Source: Nostoc sp. FACHB-110
GTDB taxonomy: Bacteria; Cyanobacteriota; Cyanobacteriia; Cyanobacteriales; Nostocaceae
Direction of reading: 5' to 3'
Assembly (NCBI RefSeq): GCF_014697425.1
Contig: NZ_JACJRU010000003.1
Span: forward strand, 1 to 64,000
DNA: 64,000 nucleotides
The translations under genes and the position numbers were made by a program. How positions within the stretch are numbered: position 1 is the stretch's first letter; every line of letters starts with the position of its first letter. Below are positions 1 to 8,574 of this stretch, one piece after another. The notes beneath the pieces were generated by a model. The model saw only the letters and a list, made by a program, of their open reading frames with translations, was not told the DNA's origin and did not search any database.

Positions 1-1
1 T

Positions 2-91
2 CCTGAGCCTATTTTATTAAATCAGATTTTTGCCAAGCTTACTTCTTTGGGACGTATTCATGCCGTTTCTACAGGCTTTAAAGCCTCGTAA
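2..91 (+). CDS. C-terminal end of an unidentified gene (partial, cut by window edge)
   Basis: An open frame enters from the left edge and ends at a TAA at 89-91. The last 29 residues end in a segment reading ...GRIHAVSTGFKAS. No family is recognised from such a short piece, and it could be a chance frame. It stops three bases before a repeat element that starts near 94. It would be convergent with holB on the other strand. Confidence 0.3.
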   Translation, partial: PEPILLNQIFAKLTSLGRIHAVSTGFKAS

Positions 92-93
92 AT

Positions 94-233
94 TGGCAAC
101 GGTATTGTTAACAAAAATAAAATATTGATTCTTCGCGCCTTTGCGCGGCAGTCGCTTCAAGTCGGCAGAGCCGCCCAACGCGCTGCCTTGCCTTTGCGCG
201 AAACAAAAAACATCCCACTAATCAGCAATGCCA
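94..233 (+). repeat. Interspersed palindromic element (copy A)
   Basis: This stretch carries a 41-nt palindromic core at 147-187 (outer stem GGCAG/CTGCC, inner stem CGGC-aga-GCCG), enclosed by a further pair TTCGCGC (132-138)/GCGCGAA. The right part (CATCCCA...GCAATGCCA, 211-233) closely matches the complement of the left end of the element at 50436-50618, so both belong to one repeat family. The left end is less well preserved, and no target duplication was seen here. Confidence 0.65.
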
Positions 234-235
234 AA

Positions 236-256
236 AGACGTTGCAGTGCAACGTCT
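236..256 (-). terminator. Hairpin overlapping the holB stop codon
   Basis: AGACGTTGCA and TGCAACGTCT form a 10-bp stem around a single central base, so the actual loop would be a few bases larger. Read on the minus strand it overlaps the holB stop (255-257) and is followed by a short T run. This fits an intrinsic terminator for holB, although the T tract is only four bases. Confidence 0.45.
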
Positions 257-1223
257 AATTATTTTGCAAATTACATATTTGATACAGTGCTAAAAATGTG
301 CATTCCCAAACTAGGCGCGGTTGAGCATACACTAACAGAGATTTACGAGCTTGTTCTAGCTGATGAATAATTCCGGGTTGATGCCATTGTTGCCAATAAG
401 AATGTTGTAAATAATCAACTAACCACAGTTGAGCTTCTGTATCTAATTCTTTGTCAATTTTTTTACCTAACTCTAAAGCATGGCGATAGGATTTAGGTGC
501 TGTAGTTAAGGCGGGAAGTAACTCAGGGGAGATGGTTTGCAATTGTTCATAGCAGGCGATCGCATTTCCGGGACTACCTGCTGCTATGTTTACAATTGTC
601 GGTTGCTGCAAAATTTCTAGATGGCCTGTGTGTGTCAATACTTGAGTTAAAGCGGCTGTGTCTAAGCGATAAAAAGGAATGCGTTGACAGCGCGACACCA
701 AAGTTGGCAATACAGACTCAGGCGAAGGCGCAATTAAAATTAACGTTGCTTGTCCTGGTTCTTCTAAAGTTTTTAATAAGGCATTGGCGGCTGGTTCTGC
801 CATTGTTTGCGCTTCTTCTAGCACTACTACATTTTTTGGTGCTTCTAAAGGTGGGCGGCTGAGAAATTCTGTAATTTCCCGAATTTGTTCTAAACGAATT
901 AAAGGCGGTGCTTTGCGCTTGAGTTTTTTTTCGGCGGCTTCTGCGGCTGTGTATCTTTGCCCTTGATATTGATAAGTTGGCTGTACCCACAACAAATCAG
1001 GGTGGTTCCCTTGGCGTAACCGCCTCTGCACAGATGCAGCTAAACGCGTTTCTACATAATTACAAAAGAAAAATTCTGCAAAACATCGTGCTGCTAAACT
1101 GCGCCCTACCCCATCTGGCCCCACAAACAAATAGGCAGGGGCAACTCGATTTTGCCTAACAGCCTGAGTCAGCAATTCTATGGCTTGCTGTTGTCCAACA
1201 AGTTGGGAAAACGAATTAGTCAT
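255..1223 (-). CDS. holB: DNA polymerase III subunit delta'
   Basis: The gene encodes 322 residues of the clamp-loader delta' subunit, which with delta, gamma/tau helps load the sliding clamp at replication forks. It opens with FSQLVGQQQAIELLTQAV, the usual AAA+ entry of this family. A P-loop-like GPDGVGRSLAA follows near residue 35; the canonical GK(S/T) is altered to GRS, consistent with delta' being a non-hydrolysing subunit. Further on come the VVVLEEAQTM Walker B-like segment, the NALLKTLEEP motif and SRCQRIPF sensor region. It is the last gene of a minus-strand run with tmk and a SnoaL-like gene; tmk-holB proximity is common in bacteria. The ATG at 1223 has no clear ribosome binding site. 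Confidence 0.9.
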   Translation of the reverse strand: MTNSFSQLVGQQQAIELLTQAVRQNRVAPAYLFVGPDGVGRSLAARCFAEFFFCNYVETRLAASVQRRLRQGNHPDLLWVQPTYQYQGQRYTAAEAAEKKLKRKAPPLIRLEQIREITEFLSRPPLEAPKNVVVLEEAQTMAEPAANALLKTLEEPGQATLILIAPSPESVLPTLVSRCQRIPFYRLDTAALTQVLTHTGHLEILQQPTIVNIAAGSPGNAIACYEQLQTISPELLPALTTAPKSYRHALELGKKIDKELDTEAQLWLVDYLQHSYWQQWHQPGIIHQLEQARKSLLVYAQPRLVWECTFLALYQICNLQNN

Positions 1224-1327
1224 GAGGGAGTCGGGAGTAGGGTTAGGGGAAGAGGTAAAAATTATTTACTCTTCTCTCTTCCCTCTATTTTTAATTACTC
1301 TGTTGCCTGTTGCCCCAACCCTGTTCC

Positions 1328-1990
1328 CTATGAAGCATGAAAAGGACAACCCGTTGCCAATTTACCTAAAAACGCACTTTGATCGAAAAAATGCTCTAAT
1401 GACACAATTTTTAAATCATCAGTCACACGCGCAATACTTATACCTGTGATTTCTACCCTTTCACCTGTAGGTGCGTGTTCTTTGTATGGGCCGCTAAAAG
1501 TTCCCCAATGCCGCCACTTAAATGTAACATTTGGTGGCCCTGCTAAAACTTCAATTAGTTCCCATAAAAAGCCATCAGGGAATGCTTTGTGAAAGATTTG
1601 TGCTGATGTTTCAAAGTCTTCTTCCGAAGCTTTATATTTATCTGAGTCACCCAAAAATAAGTTATAAGTTCCTGCGTCTACAACTTCCTCCGCTGTATAA
1701 GCAGGGCCGCCGTTGGTAATCATGCGGAATTTATCAGTAACAATCGATATCCACTGCTGAGGATTGCTTTTATAAGATGCTTCCATTTCAAAGGTTCTGA
1801 CTAAATTCTGCACGATCGCTTCTAAAGAACCTTCTAGATGATTATATTGGCTTTCGCGCCGCAGATTGTGGTTTGTCCGTGAATAATCAGGCGGCTCTTG
1901 ATATCGCCACTCAACATTGTTACCACCTTCAGCAATTACAATATCTCTATCTTGTATCCAAAGTGGTTGATGTGTAGATGCTTCACTCAT
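1328..1990 (-). CDS. SnoaL-like / NTF2-fold protein
   Basis: A 220-residue protein beginning MSEASTHQPL; an ATG 13 codons upstream would add a hydrophobic stretch that looks like untranslated leader, so the inner ATG is preferred. The segment FPDGFLWELIEVLAGPPNVTFKWRHWGTFSG followed by VEITGISIARVTDDLKIVSLEHFFDQ is typical of SnoaL-type ester cyclase/NTF2-like folds, with the conserved WRHWGTFSG-PY region. No signal peptide or membrane segment is visible. Family members range from polyketide cyclases to proteins of unknown function, so no substrate can be named. It lies between tmk and holB on the same strand. Confidence 0.65.
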   Translation of the reverse strand: MSEASTHQPLWIQDRDIVIAEGGNNVEWRYQEPPDYSRTNHNLRRESQYNHLEGSLEAIVQNLVRTFEMEASYKSNPQQWISIVTDKFRMITNGGPAYTAEEVVDAGTYNLFLGDSDKYKASEEDFETSAQIFHKAFPDGFLWELIEVLAGPPNVTFKWRHWGTFSGPYKEHAPTGERVEITGISIARVTDDLKIVSLEHFFDQSAFLGKLATGCPFHAS

Positions 1991-2134
1991 AAAACACAGC
2001 AGATAAGTTGTTATTTGCATAAAGCACAAATAACACTACCATTTTTTTCATAGTTTTTTACATAAAAATCTTTAACTTAAATAATATGGTTTTGCTATTT
2101 GGTCAAAGATATAACTGCTTAAACCCATAAACCC

Positions 2135-2785
2135 TTATACCTCGTCTTGTGAGCCTAAATCTTGGAAATGTAGACGCAAAGATTTTTGAATGAAATGATG
2201 CACAGTCTCTTTACTCAAGCTACCATCTATTCGCACAATACGAGATGGGTTAGCGGCTGCTAAGTCTGCATAGCCACGGCTGACGCGGTGATGAAAGGCT
2301 ATGGTTTCCTGTTCGATGCGGTCTAGGCTGTCAACGCTGCCGCGTTTGCGCTGTAGTCCTATCTCAACATCGACATCTAGCCAAATAGTCAGGTCACTGG
2401 TTAAGCCACCTGTGGCAATGTGGTTAAGTTGGTCAATTAAACTCATACTTAAACCCCGACCGTAACCTTGATAAGCAACGGTAGAATCAGTGTAGCGATC
2501 GCAAAGTATATATTTTCCTGCTGCTAAATTGGGCTGAAGTTCTTGGGCTACGTGTTGGGCGCGGTCAGCAGCATACAATAATAATTCTGTCACTTCGGCA
2601 ACTGGTTTATCTGCTGATTTTTCTAGCAACAAACGCCGCAATTCTGTACCTAATATTGTTCCACCTGGTTCACGCGTGACAACCACCGCCAAGCCTAAAC
2701 TTTGCAGCCATTCACAACAAAGCTGTATTTGAGTAGTTTTGCCGCAACCTTCTACTCCTTCAAAGACAATTAGTTTGCCACTCAT
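2135..2785 (-). CDS. tmk: Thymidylate kinase
   Basis: A 216-residue dTMP kinase (dTMP + ATP to dTDP + ADP), part of dTTP synthesis. MSGKLIVFEGVEGCGKTTQ holds the P-loop, followed by VVVTREPGGT, the DRYTDSTVAYQGYGRG substrate/DR motif and WLDVDVEIGLQRKR. Length matches the usual 205-215 residues. The start at 2785 is chosen because family proteins begin right before the P-loop; an in-frame ATG 20 codons upstream gives a basic extension with no family counterpart. Two genes downstream is holB, so two replication functions share the strand. Confidence 0.93.
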   Translation of the reverse strand: MSGKLIVFEGVEGCGKTTQIQLCCEWLQSLGLAVVVTREPGGTILGTELRRLLLEKSADKPVAEVTELLLYAADRAQHVAQELQPNLAAGKYILCDRYTDSTVAYQGYGRGLSMSLIDQLNHIATGGLTSDLTIWLDVDVEIGLQRKRGSVDSLDRIEQETIAFHHRVSRGYADLAAANPSRIVRIDGSLSKETVHHFIQKSLRLHFQDLGSQDEV

Positions 2786-3050
2786 GAGTTTAATTCTTTT
2801 AAATATGTATTTTTGTTGACGTTTTATCACATTACCAGCTAACAATCACTATTAAAAAACGTCTTGATGTAGCACAAGCATCAATAATTTACAGTATTTC
2901 TATAAATAGGTTGTTAACTAACTGAATCATCTAATTTTATAGGTGAATATGTATTACCAATTTCCATCCTAATTAAGTAGTTTCACCGTTGCAATTGTCT
3001 TGACTGTCAAAATAGTATTTACCACAATTGTTTTTTATAGTTGAATTATT

Positions 3051-3344
3051 GTGAAGTCAATCCTCCAAAGTTACTTAGAACAAGAAATCTGGCTATTGAT
3101 ACGAGATAAGTGGTATTTTGCAACAATTATCAAAATTAGTGACGATTTGTTATGGTTTAAACACAGAACTCATAATAAAGATACTGAGGAAGATACTTTG
3201 TGGGAAATGATTGTCAAAATCAATGAAATCATTGCTGTTGATAAAGTTATTTCTGTGATGAGTAGAAAGCCAGATGTATTTATGTCACGGCTGTTAGAAA
3301 CTAATAGGACTACAGATAACCATCAGGCAGAACATGAAAGTTAA
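3051..3344 (+). CDS. Small hypothetical protein (possible Sm-like fold)
   Basis: 97 residues from a GTG start with no strong ribosome binding site. The middle alternates hydrophobic residues in the pattern SYLEQEIWLLIRDKWYFATIIKISDDLLWF, then EMIVKINEIIAVDKV. That layout is reminiscent of a small five-strand Sm/Hfq-type barrel, but this is only a resemblance in pattern, and the family is not recognised. It stands alone between minus-strand tmk and the broken HD gene. Confidence 0.5.
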   Translation: MKSILQSYLEQEIWLLIRDKWYFATIIKISDDLLWFKHRTHNKDTEEDTLWEMIVKINEIIAVDKVISVMSRKPDVFMSRLLETNRTTDNHQAEHES

Positions 3345-3387
3345 AGGTTAATAGCAGTATATTAAGATGATGGGTAGAGCGATCGCT

Positions 3388-3972
3388 TTACTCATCTTGT
3401 CCAAAAGTTACACAAGGACTGTCAATTTCTACGCTTGGTTGAAAAGAACTACAAAAAGTAACAGTAGCACAATTAACTTCCCATTCATCAGGATGAATAC
3501 ATTCGCTTTTGTCTGCTACAGCTACATGAAACGCACAGTCATAACAAAGTGATGATGGCGAATTTTTTTGTGTTAAGTTAGGCTGTGTTTCGCGGGCATT
3601 TAAATTACTTCTTAACTCTTCAAGAGCCTGAAAAATAGAATTGAGTTCAGGCGTATTAAATGTCTGACTAGAAAATTGGAAAAACTCTTCAAGGTTAGCT
3701 AGTCCTTGGTGTTCATATACACTAGCTTGCAAAACCATTTTTAATTGATCTAGTTGTCGGACAAATTGAGATTCCGGTGATTTACCTTGCTCATACTCTT
3801 CCCATAAATTAATCCAGTGGGAGCCATTAGGTAGTTTATTGAGTATTTGCATAACAGCATCTTTTTCTAATTGATATTTTTGTTGCTTTTCTACTCTATC
3901 GCTAGGAGTAATATCACCAGCATAAACTTCTCCTAAGTCATGAATTAAAGCCATCTGAATCCTTACAACCAT
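3388..3972 (-). pseudogene. HD-domain phosphohydrolase, 5' end missing
   Basis: The 194-residue frame starts abruptly inside an HD domain: MVVRIQMALIHDLGEVYAGD contains the HD dyad, and RQLDQLKMVLQA the later metal-binding Asp of YfbR-type 5'-nucleotidases. The first part of the domain (the usual ...AEHSWR... helix with the first His) is absent. An in-frame TAA lies just upstream of the apparent start, and a transposase scrap follows within 40 bases. A Cys-rich tail (CYDCAFH...C..C..C) ends the protein, which is unusual for the family. The most likely reading is a gene truncated by a past insertion; a re-started shorter protein is possible. Confidence 0.65.
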
Positions 3973-4003
3973 TCTTTAATAATCGGAAACCAGGTTTTCT
4001 TAA

Positions 4004-4114
4004 ACGTTTTTTGAGCAAGACAAAACCTTTAGCCTCTTGTGATCGCAACACTACCCGAACAATCCAACGGCAAAAGTTCATCACCCACTGCATCAAAGGT
4101 TCTCCATCAAAACC
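4004..4114 (-). pseudogene. IS5-family transposase remnant
   Basis: A 37-codon piece reads GFDGEPLMQWVMNFCRWIVR then VVLRSQEAKGFVLLKKR. This matches the known IS5-type transposase segment that comes right before WVVERT...GW. That next motif is missing: after KKR the sequence diverges into a GGAAACC/GGTTTTC-type repeat and then the truncated HD gene. Neither inverted terminal repeats nor the rest of the transposase could be found. Identification rests on remembered family sequence, not on a search. Confidence 0.6.
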
Positions 4115-4233
4115 AACTAACTGGCTGACCATTGCTGCACTTTTAACACTTTGACTGCCAGCAAGAGGAAAAGGGGCAGGGGGCAGAGGGGAGAACGCCA
4201 TACATAAATGTAGGGGCTTGAAATCAGGATGCA

Positions 4234-4308
4234 GTATTTCTTGACGGCAGTCGTCTCAAGTCGGGAAACCCGCCCACGACACTGCCTCCACTACGTGTCT
4301 CGAAATAC
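4234..4308. repeat. Interspersed palindromic element (copy B)
   Basis: The 41-nt core is at 4246-4286: GGCAG/CTGCC outer stem, TCAAGT joiner, CGGG-aaa-CCCG inner stem. Around it lies an extra pair GTATTTC (4234-4240)/GAAATAC (4302-4308). The same architecture occurs at 147-187, 26367-26407 and 50482-50546 with different stem sequences. It sits beside the transposase scrap. Confidence 0.7.
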
Positions 4309-4611
4309 ATATTTTTTCTTTTTTCCTAAATAAATTTAGTTGCTCTGTTCCCTTTTGGCAGGGGAATTTACTCATCTTTCCCCCTGCTCCCCTGCCTCTT
4401 CTGGTCAATTATGGCCTCGGATGCGTATACTGAGAGAGCTTTTTTACAAAATTACCGACTTTTCAAACAACCTCTTAGGCATGATAGAGAATTCAAATTA
4501 ATGGTTTTGAATACCTCTGCACCTAAACCCTTGATTTTTTGGTGTAAGTCTTAACAGAGCATTGTATGTCTGTTGTTTTTCCGGCAATTTGTAGCAAGAA
4601 GCTGAGTGTAA
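4309..4611. other. Intergenic stretch without recognisable gene
   Basis: AT-rich with one C-rich patch (about 4378-4400, CCCCCTGCTCCCCTGCC) that resembles the GC-rich short repeats scattered elsewhere in the window. No ORF, RNA gene or clear hairpin was found. Confidence 0.5.
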
Positions 4612-5451
4612 TTAAATTTTTCCAATAAACACTCGTTCAGCAGGGCCAGTCATATAAATGCGCTGGTCTATTTCTGACCATTCAATTTCTAATGGCCCTC
4701 CAGGTAATTCGATAGTTGCAGCGCGATCGCATCTGTTTGTTAAGACACCCGCTACCAAAGAAGCACACGCACCTGTACCGCAGGCTAATGTGATACCTGC
4801 TCCTCGTTCCCATACCCGCATTTTTAAGTAATCACGGCTAACGACTTGAATAAATTCGGTGTTTGTCCGTTGTGGGAAAACTGGGTGATGCTCAAACTTC
4901 GGGCCAATAGTTTCTAAAGGAATAGCTGCTACATCTTCTACAAAAGTGACGCAATGAGGATTACCCATACTGACACAGGTAACTTCCCAAGTTTGTCCAG
5001 CTACTTCTAGGGGTTGATTAACTACTTTGGCATCACCTGTTCCCAGAGTAGTGGGGATTTCGCCAGCTAGGAGTCGCGGTACACCCATATCCACTCGCAC
5101 TTGACCGTCGGGCGTGAGTTGGGGTGTAATCGTCCCAGCTAAGGTATGAATGCGATATTTGTCTTGAGTGCGGGATGCGCCTTCTAAATCGGCCAGGAAT
5201 GCAGCTAAACAGCGAATACCGTTACCACACATTTCTGGTTCTGAACCATCAGAATTAAAAATCCGCATAGTGTAATCATTACCATTTTTTCCGGGTAAAG
5301 CAAAAATTACACCATCTGCACCAATGCCAAAGTGGCGATCGCATAATTCGACGGCTTGCGCTGGAGTGAGAATCGGCGAAGCGCTGGCGCGATTGTCAAC
5401 AAGAATAAAATCATTTCCTAGACCGTGATACTTAGTAAATTCGATTGCCAT
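4612..5451 (-). CDS. dapF: Diaminopimelate epimerase
   Basis: 279 residues; converts LL-diaminopimelate to the meso form for lysine and peptidoglycan synthesis, in the cytosol. Both catalytic cysteines are in place: C75 in [12 protein letters not shown] and C224 in [13 protein letters not shown]. The N-terminus [20 protein letters not shown] is typical and fixes the start. Length is normal. It is divergent from hfq, with a heptamer-repeat block between the two, so the promoters must flank or include that block. The dapF-hfq neighbourhood is familiar from other cyanobacteria. Confidence 0.96.
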   Translation of the reverse strand: MAIEFTKYHGLGNDFILVDNRASASPILTPAQAVELCDRHFGIGADGVIFALPGKNGNDYTMRIFNSDGSEPEMCGNGIRCLAAFLADLEGASRTQDKYRIHTLAGTITPQLTPDGQVRVDMGVPRLLAGEIPTTLGTGDAKVVNQPLEVAGQTWEVTCVSMGNPHCVTFVEDVAAIPLETIGPKFEHHPVFPQRTNTEFIQVVSRDYLKMRVWERGAGITLACGTGACASLVAGVLTNRCDRAATIELPGGPLEIEWSEIDQRIYMTGPAERVFIGKI

Positions 5452-5485
5452 TTTGCCAATGATGAATTATCAATGATTAGGAAAG

Positions 5486-5527
5486 TATGAAGTAGAAAGT
5501 GTGAAGTATAAAGTATGAAGTATGAAA
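5486..5527 (+). repeat. Heptamer tandem repeat (TNTGAAG type), 6 units
   Basis: Six consecutive 7-mers: tatgaag, tagaaag, tgtgaag, tataaag, tatgaag, tatgaaa. It lies in the divergent dapF/hfq promoter gap. The same heptamer family recurs at 14924, 15080, 35426, 40688, 40791 and 61614; such short tandemly repeated sequences are characteristic of heterocystous cyanobacteria. Confidence 0.9.
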
Positions 5528-5631
5528 TTTTTTCCTACTGCTTCATATATACATTTTTTAGCTTTGATCCTTCATAGATTCCAACCTTATTATTTAAACA
5601 ATTTTTGATTGTGCATACATCATCACCTAAA

Positions 5632-5850
5632 ATGGCGACAACTCAATTTGATACGTCACTGCCTAGCATTCGGCAGCTGCAAAACCTGGTTAAACAAGCA
5701 GCAGTGGTAGAGTTCAAGTTGGTGACAGGCGACTTGCTAAGAGGGAAAATTTTATGGCAAGATCCTAGCTACGTGAGTATTGCCGATGAAAACAGCCAGC
5801 AAACGACTATTTCTAAGCACGCGATCGCCTATTTCCAGCCAAAAGGTTAA
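5632..5850 (+). CDS. hfq: Cyanobacterial Hfq (Sm-like protein)
   Basis: 72 residues from the ATG at 5632; an in-frame TTG at 5605 would add nine residues not typical of the family. FDTSLPSIRQLQNLVKQAA, then VEFKLVTGDLLRGKILWQDP and the Sm2-like TTISKHAIAYFQP, identify the divergent cyanobacterial Hfq. In Synechocystis this Hfq is needed for type IV pilus motility through contact with the PilB ATPase rather than as a classic sRNA chaperone (family knowledge). The gene is divergent from dapF and convergent with the antiporter gene. Confidence 0.9.
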   Translation: MATTQFDTSLPSIRQLQNLVKQAAVVEFKLVTGDLLRGKILWQDPSYVSIADENSQQTTISKHAIAYFQPKG

Positions 5851-5887
5851 TTAGATGACTGATGACCTAAAATTGCTGGTGGCGGCT

Positions 5888-5939
5888 GGGTGTATGGGTG
5901 CAAGAGATTATAGTTTTGCTCACTTACACCCATACACCC
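5888..5939. terminator. Inverted repeat between convergent hfq and antiporter genes
   Basis: GGGTGTATGGGTG (5888-5900) pairs perfectly with CACCCATACACCC (5927-5939), with three more pairs inside after one mismatch. It lies between two converging genes and would serve both strands. There is no long T tract, so it may act mainly as a barrier or RNA-stability hairpin. Confidence 0.6.
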
Positions 5940-5963
5940 TTGGAGGTAAGTAGTACTTAAATT

Positions 5964-8285
5964 TTAAGGTGAAAGTTCTTTGAGAGTTTGTGACTCCTCA
6001 AGTTTCACTTTCGGGATAGATAAAGGTACTTTGCTAGCTGCAATAAATAATGGTTGTATTTGATTCAGGCTGGGTAAGTTGCCACATAATAATACTTGAT
6101 CCCCAACCTGTAAATCGGTATTGCCATCGGGATGACGGATAAATTTACCATCGCGGCGGATTGCTTGTACCTCTATGCCAAAATTCTGTTGCATATCTAA
6201 GGCTGTGAGGGTTTTGCCTAAAATATCAGAATCAGCATTGACTACAGTCCACTGACAAGCACTATTTTCTCCGGGAACGGCTATTTTACCCTCAGCGAAT
6301 TCTTCTAAGGCGGCGAGTTCCTCTGTTGCACCCACAACTAATAAGCGATCGCCTGCTTCTAATCGAGTTTGGTTATTGGGATAATCAATTTCATTACCAT
6401 TGGCGCGGCGAATTGCCATCAAACTTACCCCTGTTAAGTAGCGCATTTCTGCTTCTTCTAAACTCATACCTATTAAAGGCGAAGTAGAAGGTAGGGGATA
6501 CCAGCGACGATTTAAATCGCGGGTAGCTTGGTATAAATCGCGGGAAACTTCGGAAGCGGAACGTTCTGGCCGTAAGTCTAGGTAATGATCGTTGCGAATT
6601 TGCTGCATTTCTCGCTGGACGACAAATGGCGAAAAACCTAAGTCATTTAACAGATAGGTTGCCATTTCTAAACTGGCTTCAAATTCTGGTTGGACTACTT
6701 CTCTAGCTCCTAATTGATAAAGCAATTCAATATTTTTGTCTTGAGTAGCGCGGACAACCAAATTTAATTCTGGACATAACTCTAAGGCGCGTTTGAGACT
6801 CAGACGGGTACTCATAGGGTCAGGAAGTGCGATCGCCATTCCTTTAGCGTGGTTTACACCAGCAGTTTCTAGTACGTGGAAACTCACGCAATTACCGTAA
6901 ACATAAGGCACTTCCGCTTCACGTAATTGCTGGATACGACTTTCGGATTGGTCAATCACTACTACAGGTAAGTTATGCTGCTGCAATAATTTCACCAAAT
7001 TTTTACCGACTCTGCCGTAACCACAGACAACTATATGGTCTTTTAAAGGCAAATCCTCTGAGAAATCTCGTGCTTCACCTTCCCCAGCTAAATAAGGTTT
7101 GAGCCAAGGCATAGATTCGGCAAAGTTAAATAAAAACGGTAGTAGCCGCAAAACAAATGGTGTGAGTATGAGGGTGACTGCGGTAGTTCCCAAAATTAAT
7201 AAGTATATGCGTCGGGAAACTAATCCCAGTGCTTGCCCTTCACTAGCTAGTACAAAGGAAAATTCCCCAATTTGAGCGAGTCCCAACCCAGCAATTAAAG
7301 CTGTTTTCAACGGATAGCGGAAAAACTTAACTAAAGGGGTAATAATCAAAAACTTACCCACAAATACCAGTGCTACTAACCCTAAAATTAATTCCAGATT
7401 GTTCCATAAAAATACTGGGTCAATCAGCATTCCAATAGCAGCAAAGAATAAACTGGCAAAAATATCTCGGAGTGGCTCGACATAAGTTAAAGTTTGGTCA
7501 GAATACTCCACCTCCGATATCATCAAGCCTGCGACAAACGCTCCCATCTCAATGGACAGGCCTAAATATTCTGTGAGTAAGGCAATACCCAAACATAGAG
7601 CAACTACACCCAGTAAAAATAATTCTCGGCTTTCCGTGCGGGCTAGCATTCGCAGTAATGGCGGTATTAACCAAATACCTGCTACTACTGCCCCGGCGGC
7701 AAATAAACCAATCCGCACTAAAGCCGTTAACACTGCCATACCAATAACTTCACCTGGTTCATGCAGCGCAGGTAAGACGGCAAGCATCAGTCCTAAAGCT
7801 AAGTCTTGTACTACCAAAATCCCCAGCATTACCTGTCCGTGGGGCGTTTCGGTTTCGTTGCGCTCCATCAAACATTTCAAGACTACGGCGGTGGAAGATA
7901 AGGAAAGAATTGATCCCAAGAAAACACCTTTAGCTGGTAAGCTGCCCCAAGCACCTGTTACCCCACACACCACTACAGTAATTAGGATTGTTAAGGCAAT
8001 TTGTAGCCCGCCGCCACCAAGCGCGATCGCTTTGACTTTTTTCAGTTCTGCAAAGGAAAATTCTACACCCAAGGCAAATAATAAGAAAGCCACGCCAAAC
8101 TGAGCCAAGGTTTCTACTTGAACTACCTCTTTAATTAGCCCCAGCCCTGCTGGCCCTACAACCATCCCACCAATGAGATACCCTAACAGCACAGGTTGGC
8201 GTAAAAAGGATGCCAACAGTCCGCCACAGGCTGCAACTGCCAACACTGATACTAAATCAACAATTAACCTAAAATCTTCCTGCAC
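5964..8285 (-). CDS. Cation:proton antiporter, CPA2 family (KefB/NapA-like) with RCK domains
   Basis: 773 residues. Roughly residues 1-385 form the Na+/H+ exchanger domain with about 12 membrane segments (for example VAACGGLLASFLRQPVLLGY and FGVAFLLFALGVEFSF). A cytosolic TrkA-N (RCK) Rossmann domain follows: IVVCGYGRVGKNLVKLL. Two TrkA-C modules end the protein (LEAGDRLLVVGATEEL and LQVGDQVLLCGNLPSL). The family moves K+ or Na+ against H+ across the inner or thylakoid membrane and is gated by nucleotide or ligand binding to the RCK part. No quinone reductase partner (KefF/G) is adjacent, so glutathione gating as in KefB/C cannot be claimed. Confidence 0.88.
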   Translation of the reverse strand: MQEDFRLIVDLVSVLAVAACGGLLASFLRQPVLLGYLIGGMVVGPAGLGLIKEVVQVETLAQFGVAFLLFALGVEFSFAELKKVKAIALGGGGLQIALTILITVVVCGVTGAWGSLPAKGVFLGSILSLSSTAVVLKCLMERNETETPHGQVMLGILVVQDLALGLMLAVLPALHEPGEVIGMAVLTALVRIGLFAAGAVVAGIWLIPPLLRMLARTESRELFLLGVVALCLGIALLTEYLGLSIEMGAFVAGLMISEVEYSDQTLTYVEPLRDIFASLFFAAIGMLIDPVFLWNNLELILGLVALVFVGKFLIITPLVKFFRYPLKTALIAGLGLAQIGEFSFVLASEGQALGLVSRRIYLLILGTTAVTLILTPFVLRLLPFLFNFAESMPWLKPYLAGEGEARDFSEDLPLKDHIVVCGYGRVGKNLVKLLQQHNLPVVVIDQSESRIQQLREAEVPYVYGNCVSFHVLETAGVNHAKGMAIALPDPMSTRLSLKRALELCPELNLVVRATQDKNIELLYQLGAREVVQPEFEASLEMATYLLNDLGFSPFVVQREMQQIRNDHYLDLRPERSASEVSRDLYQATRDLNRRWYPLPSTSPLIGMSLEEAEMRYLTGVSLMAIRRANGNEIDYPNNQTRLEAGDRLLVVGATEELAALEEFAEGKIAVPGENSACQWTVVNADSDILGKTLTALDMQQNFGIEVQAIRRDGKFIRHPDGNTDLQVGDQVLLCGNLPSLNQIQPLFIAASKVPLSIPKVKLEESQTLKELSP

Positions 8286-8477
8286 AATTTTTAAAAAGAA
8301 CTATTAAGACCTGTTAACTTCACTCTAATAATTTAGGCTTGACTTGGCAATCAAGTAAATCACACTTCTTAGTCATTAGCTTTGGTCAACAGCCTGGAAA
8401 AGTTCACGAAAAAGTCCTTAGGTTCTCATTCTCGTTACTGTGCTCATAATTCCATCTCAACTGCTCTTTGATGAGAG

Positions 8478-8496
8478 TCCCCCTGATAAAGGGGGA
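8478..8496. repeat. C/G-rich hairpin between sir and the antiporter gene
   Basis: TCCCCCT and AGGGGGA make a 7-bp stem with a 5-base loop, about 80 bases downstream of sir on the minus strand. No T tract follows on either strand. Short CCCCCT...AGGGGG palindromes are a common cyanobacterial intergenic repeat, so it is listed as a repeat rather than a terminator. Confidence 0.5.
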
Positions 8497-8574
8497 ACAA
8501 CAAGTGCTTTAAATTAAAACCATTGAGTTTTAAGACAACTCCAACGCATAGCTTTATTTCTTCCAGAGATTGTT

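Noticed and set aside
125..370. 81-codon plus-strand frame overlapping the holB end
   Set aside because: It runs through palindromic copy A and the antisense of holB; no ribosome binding site and no protein-like composition.
7552..8103. 183-codon plus-strand frame
   Set aside because: Lies entirely antisense to the antiporter membrane domain, a usual shadow of a hydrophobic gene.
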